DNA from: a virus
Virus record (IMG/VR): IMGVR_UViG_3300019763_000015
Coordinates: 1-37,308 of that record
Length of the DNA stretch: 37,308 nt
Strand: one strand, 5' to 3'
How positions within the stretch are numbered: position 1 is the stretch's first letter; the number at the start of each line of letters is the position of its first letter. This document shows positions 35,078 through 37,308 of this stretch, piece after piece. Made by a program: the position numbers and the translations under genes. The notes beneath the pieces were generated by a model. That model was given only the letters and a program-made list of their open reading frames with translations. It had not been told where the DNA came from and ran no database searches.

Positions 35078-35449
35078 CTACTCTTTTTCAGCACAAACCA
35101 GATAGGGTTTTTCATTAATGCGAACTACCTTCAACTGAGAGCATACAACACCTTCCAGAATCCGGGGGATAGCTTCATCCTCGATAGGAAAAAGTTTGCC
35201 CGGGTTCTCGAAGGCTTTCACGCAGGTGGCTTCCAGGTGCACCCAGGGTTGTACTTCCTTCTCCGGCAGACGAAGGGTAGCTGCATAGAACTCCCCATTG
35301 TCATCCTGCACGATCAGTTCCCCGATGTGTAAGTCCACCACCCCCTGGGCAGTGATCACGTTGGGGCAGTTGCGGGTGTTGTCATAATTTGAACCAAGAA
35401 AAGAGAGGCAATCCTGGTTGTTGTGGCCGGTGAACTGAATACACTTCAT
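35078..35449 (-). CDS. Small phage protein of unknown function (123 aa)
   Basis: I place the start at ATG 35449 (MKCIQFTGHNNQD), seven bases after AAGGAG, although the frame is open to 35524. The beginning MKCIQFTGHN, then GVVDLHIGELIVQDDNGEFYAA, resembles a small family common in phages (an E-I-x-F-T-G start and a GDxIxxxxGE strand pair). The function of that family is not known to me. The TAG lies in the spacer before the small terminase gene. Confidence 0.6.
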   Translation of the reverse strand: MKCIQFTGHNNQDCLSFLGSNYDNTRNCPNVITAQGVVDLHIGELIVQDDNGEFYAATLRLPEKEVQPWVHLEATCVKAFENPGKLFPIEDEAIPRILEGVVCSQLKVVRINEKPYLVCAEKE

Positions 35450-35451
35450 GT

Positions 35452-36084
35452 TTAATCTCCTTGGGGGTAGAGGGCTACCTGCTTGAGGGTATTCATAACG
35501 TCCTGAGGGGTGTGGCCATCCCACTTATTGGCCGTCTCTCTGATCGGGCACTTGAACAGGTTCCAATCCTTCATCTCATAGTGGTTGGACACCTGCCCGG
35601 AGGGGGTCTGAGCCATAACAATAAACCAGCCTCCACCGAAGCACTCTTCACCATCCGAATGCCGAGCAGACTTGTGCACATCCCACTTGCCCTGCTTGGC
35701 CCACTCATTGAACAGGCAGGCGTTATAGAGCTTCCGGAACTCATAGAGCTCATCGAAGGTGTGGTAGCCGTCAGAAGTACCCCCAGGCATGCCACTGGCC
35801 TGGATAGCATCAAGGACCGTCTTAACCGTCATCCGATTATAGTCCTTCACGTTCTCGGGAAGCTCTCCATAGGGGTACATGTCGGGGTGACATTTATCAC
35901 AGTATTTATGGAACTTCGGGAATGGAGCATCAATACCACCATATTTAGGCTTAACGCTCAGAATATTGCGGTCCGAACAAGCTAAAGAGCTATCGCATTT
36001 AACAGGGGCATGAAATCCCTGCTCCTTCTTCTCTTCCCACCATGCGTTATGCACATGTGCTGCTAACGACTCAATGTCACTCAC
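35452..36084 (-). CDS. RyR-domain plus WDGH-domain protein
   Basis: The start is GTG 36084, five bases after AAAGGAGGG; the open frame extends to 36183 without a better site. Residues about 5-95 match the RyR domain: LAAHVHNAWWEEKKEQGF, then HPDMYPYGELPENVKDYNRMT. C30, C36, C62 and C65 lie between its halves and could hold zinc. Residues about 105-205 are a phage domain with TSDGYHTFDELYEFR, SARHSDGEE, GGGWFIVM and the signature WDGHTPQDV (188-196). RyR domains in prokaryotic and phage proteins have been proposed to bind nucleotide ligands. The gene is next but one to the Tad2-like gene, so a counter-defence role is possible. Domain calls fairly sure; function inferred. Confidence 0.7.
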   Translation of the reverse strand: MSDIESLAAHVHNAWWEEKKEQGFHAPVKCDSSLACSDRNILSVKPKYGGIDAPFPKFHKYCDKCHPDMYPYGELPENVKDYNRMTVKTVLDAIQASGMPGGTSDGYHTFDELYEFRKLYNACLFNEWAKQGKWDVHKSARHSDGEECFGGGWFIVMAQTPSGQVSNHYEMKDWNLFKCPIRETANKWDGHTPQDVMNTLKQVALYPQGD

Positions 36085-36386
36085 GCTTTCCCTCCTTTGT
36101 TGAACCAAATGAAAAAATCTCCCATAGGGGTCTTCTCGAACACCAACTCTTTCAGTCCCAAAGATCTCCCCAGGTGAGTGCAAATGCCGGCCAGGTGGGA
36201 ATGACCCCGGAGGTCATCCCAGTGATCTTTGAGTTGCACCCTCTGCCCGGGGTGCTCCAAAGCCTCAAGCACATACTTCAGGGCCAGCTTCTTGGTCCGG
36301 CCGGTAGCCCGCTGCCCATCGTCATCGTCTTCCCCATACATCGCATAGGGATCCTTGTGCATATTGGCCATGGTATCAATCAGCAC
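36081..36386 (-). CDS. Hypothetical protein (101 aa)
   Basis: The start is GTG 36386 with GGAGG six bases upstream, overlapping the Tad2-like gene by 11 bases and the RyR gene by four, so the three form a coupled set. The N-terminus is acidic (GEDDDDGQ); the rest has a helix (KKLALKYVLEALEHPG) and a compact part with WDDLRGHSHLAGICTHLG and FFIWFNKGG. I recognise no family. Coupling to its neighbours suggests a shared purpose. Confidence 0.55.
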   Translation of the reverse strand: MLIDTMANMHKDPYAMYGEDDDDGQRATGRTKKLALKYVLEALEHPGQRVQLKDHWDDLRGHSHLAGICTHLGRSLGLKELVFEKTPMGDFFIWFNKGGKA

Positions 36387-36738
36387 TGGGTACCTCCGTC
36401 AGCACAACCCAGTCATCAGCCAGGGCATCAGATCCAGAGGGCGCCCAAGTGGCCACATCACCCTGTGCAGTCTTCAGGGCCAGGTAGGGACGGTAGGGTA
36501 CCAGGGTTTCACCGAAGTGTTGCTTGGCTACCCCAGTCTGTGCCGGATAGGCTCCAGCAGGAACCAAATAAACAAACATGCCTTTACCGTTCCAACCCTT
36601 CCGGGTAATGGCAAAGCCTTTCTTCACAGCCATCATGGCAAAGCCGAAAGGAGTGCAACCTTCTTCATCAACAGGCAGATAAAGACAATCGCCGCTTTTA
36701 CAAATACGCATGAAGCTTAATTTCTTGGGAGTGCTCAT
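36376..36738 (-). CDS. Tad2-like (DUF2829) Thoeris anti-defence protein candidate
   Basis: The 120-aa protein matches the DUF2829 plan: FGFAMMAVKKGFAITRKGWNGKGMF (split 31-55), the strand YLVP (57-60), PYLALKT (84-90), W98 and SGSDALADDW (101-110). Tad2 proteins of this family form oligomers that bind and sequester the cyclic ADP-ribose-type signal made by Thoeris TIR enzymes, stopping the abortive response. An N-terminal extension (1-27) with SGDCLYLPVDEEGCTP is added. It is the first gene after the non-coding region, so it is read first in the late unit. Family likely; activity not shown. Confidence 0.8.
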   Translation of the reverse strand: MSTPKKLSFMRICKSGDCLYLPVDEEGCTPFGFAMMAVKKGFAITRKGWNGKGMFVYLVPAGAYPAQTGVAKQHFGETLVPYRPYLALKTAQGDVATWAPSGSDALADDWVVLTEVPSAD

Positions 36739-36871
36739 TTGATTTTCCTTTTCTGTTTACGGTTACCCTTCATCGAGCATTACAGCACTGCGCCTCGTTC
36801 ATTCATCGCTACGCTGCGCTTCGCTCTTCATTCACTCAGCTTGCACTTACATGCTCTCTTCAGGTATAGGT

Positions 36872-36900
36872 ACTGTATAGGTTAGGTTTTATTTATGCAA
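36872..36900 (-). promoter_or_regulatory. Weak candidate late promoter
   Basis: On the minus strand TTGCAT (36895-36900) and TACAGT (36872-36877) are 17 bases apart, ahead of the Tad2-like gene. The -10-like box is identical to the one at 4921-4926. TATAGGT is repeated around it on the plus strand. The match to sigma70 is imperfect, and a phage polymerase promoter is also possible. Confidence 0.3.
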
Positions 36901-37126
36901 TACATTATTTAGGGGATAGGTGAAAGGAAAGGGGTTATTCTACTATGTTATATTATATAGTCTCCCCTCATTTATTTCCTTTTTGTTTTCGACATCTGTT
37001 TTTTACATGAGTTTTTTCACCCTGTCAAATTCATAGTTTTGAACATCTTTTCATTATCCATCAAAAATTTTGATCGAAAAAAATAGAGGGGTCTGAAAAA
37101 TAATTTTTGAGGGAAAATGGATTGGG

Positions 37127-37290
37127 TTATCGAAGTAGTGTGGAAAGAGAAATCCTATTACAGAAAAAATTTACCATACTTATCGAAGTAGCACCAATCC
37201 AAAATCTAATTGGTAAAAAATATGTGATACTTATCGGTGTAGTGATTTTTCCATAAACAAAAAATAATGTGGTACTTATCAAAGTAGTAC
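37127..37290. repeat. Four spaced repeats, candidate vRNAP early promoters
   Basis: The consensus TTATCGAAGTAGTG occurs at 37127-37140, 37180-37194 (TTATCGAAGTAGCAC), 37231-37244 (TTATCGGTGTAGTG) and 37276-37290 (TTATCAAAGTAGTAC), spaced 53, 51 and 45 bases. The last three are preceded by an A-run and a TAC. Copies 2 and 4 form TACTT/AAGTA hairpins with a 4-base loop; copies 1 and 3 pair poorly. Position beyond the late operon matches that of N4 vRNAP hairpin promoters. Origin iterons are the main alternative. Confidence 0.7.
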
Positions 37291-37308
37291 TACTCAGCGA
37301 ACAACCCC

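Larger units (their letters stand above)
36739..37308. other. AT-rich non-coding region at the late-operon head
   Basis: I see no convincing gene in these 570 bases. Contents from left to right: a GC-rich patch flanked by two TTCATTCA copies (36798-36805 and 36827-36834); a candidate leftward promoter near 36872-36900; an AT-rich stretch with T-runs (about 36955-37015); a TTATCCATC sequence at 37055-37063 close to a DnaA box; a 15-base palindrome ATCAAAA/TTTTGAT at 37060-37074; and four repeats at 37127-37290. Composition and repeats suit a genome-end, origin or early-promoter region. Confidence 0.6.

Noticed and set aside
35452-36183. Longer start of the RyR protein at 36183
   Set aside because: The extra 33 residues overlap the 101-aa gene out of frame and lack a ribosome site, whereas GTG 36084 follows AAAGGAGGG.
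37127-37290. CRISPR array
   Set aside because: The repeats are only 14-15 bp, degenerate, and the intervening DNA shares A-runs; no cas genes are present.
1-37308. tRNA genes, insertion sequences, integrase or attachment sites
   Set aside because: I looked for cloverleaf-like stretches, transposase or integrase motifs and terminal inverted repeats and saw none that hold up; the TTGGTTCA copies resemble a tRNA T-arm only by chance of sequence.

Overview
This window is the late half of a tailed bacteriophage genome related to Escherichia phage N4 (Schitoviridae-like podovirus). The diagnostic gene is a single 3147-codon ORF (4978-14421, minus) whose centre carries all the signature motifs of a single-subunit, T7/N4-type RNA polymerase: WRQGR (1218-1222), IDGVSNG with D1377, RKVSKDPTMRTVYG (1494-1507) and NHDGF with D1751. 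It is therefore a giant virion RNA polymerase (vRNAP). The genes before it follow the N4 late order: N4-type portal, scaffold-like protein, gp56-type major capsid protein, a set of ejection and internal proteins, then vRNAP. The sequence does not identify the host.

Layout: (1) 1-2152, plus strand: the end of a rightward, probably middle, transcription unit of five overlapping genes. They include a MazG-like DUF550/MazZ-type dNTP pyrophosphohydrolase and a class-3 lipase fold protein. (2) 2156-2188: a hairpin between convergent units that can terminate both. (3) 2196-4867, minus: the end of the late unit, with an M15-type peptidase (probable endolysin), a membrane-anchored protein, three Cys-rich or Gly-rich small proteins and a hypothetical protein. 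(4) 4897-4965: a strongly structured control region. (5) 4978-20482: vRNAP and candidate internal/ejection proteins. (6) 20544-25643: capsid, scaffold-like, small protein and portal. (7) 25699-31961: tail fibre and receptor-binding genes. (8) 31961-35069: head-tail adaptor, large and small terminase. (9) 35078-36738: four accessory genes, including a Tad2-like (DUF2829) Thoeris anti-defence protein and a RyR/WDGH-domain protein. (10) 36739-37308: an AT-rich non-coding region with four copies of a 14-15 bp repeat, two of them able to form short hairpins.

How the parts fit: in N4 the injected vRNAP transcribes early genes from single-stranded hairpin promoters at the genome end beyond the late operon. 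The repeat cluster at 37127-37290 lies in that place, so it is the best candidate for the promoters of this vRNAP. The late genes would be read leftwards from about 36.9 kb to the terminator at 2.2 kb, with intrinsic terminators inside the operon (after the 350-aa gene and after the capsid gene) adjusting dosage. An octamer, TGAACCAA/TTGGTTCA, occurs about 23 times by eye count, roughly twenty times the random expectation, in several reading frames and in gaps. I know no explanation for it. The anti-defence-like cluster next to the terminase genes and the octamer are the most unexpected items.
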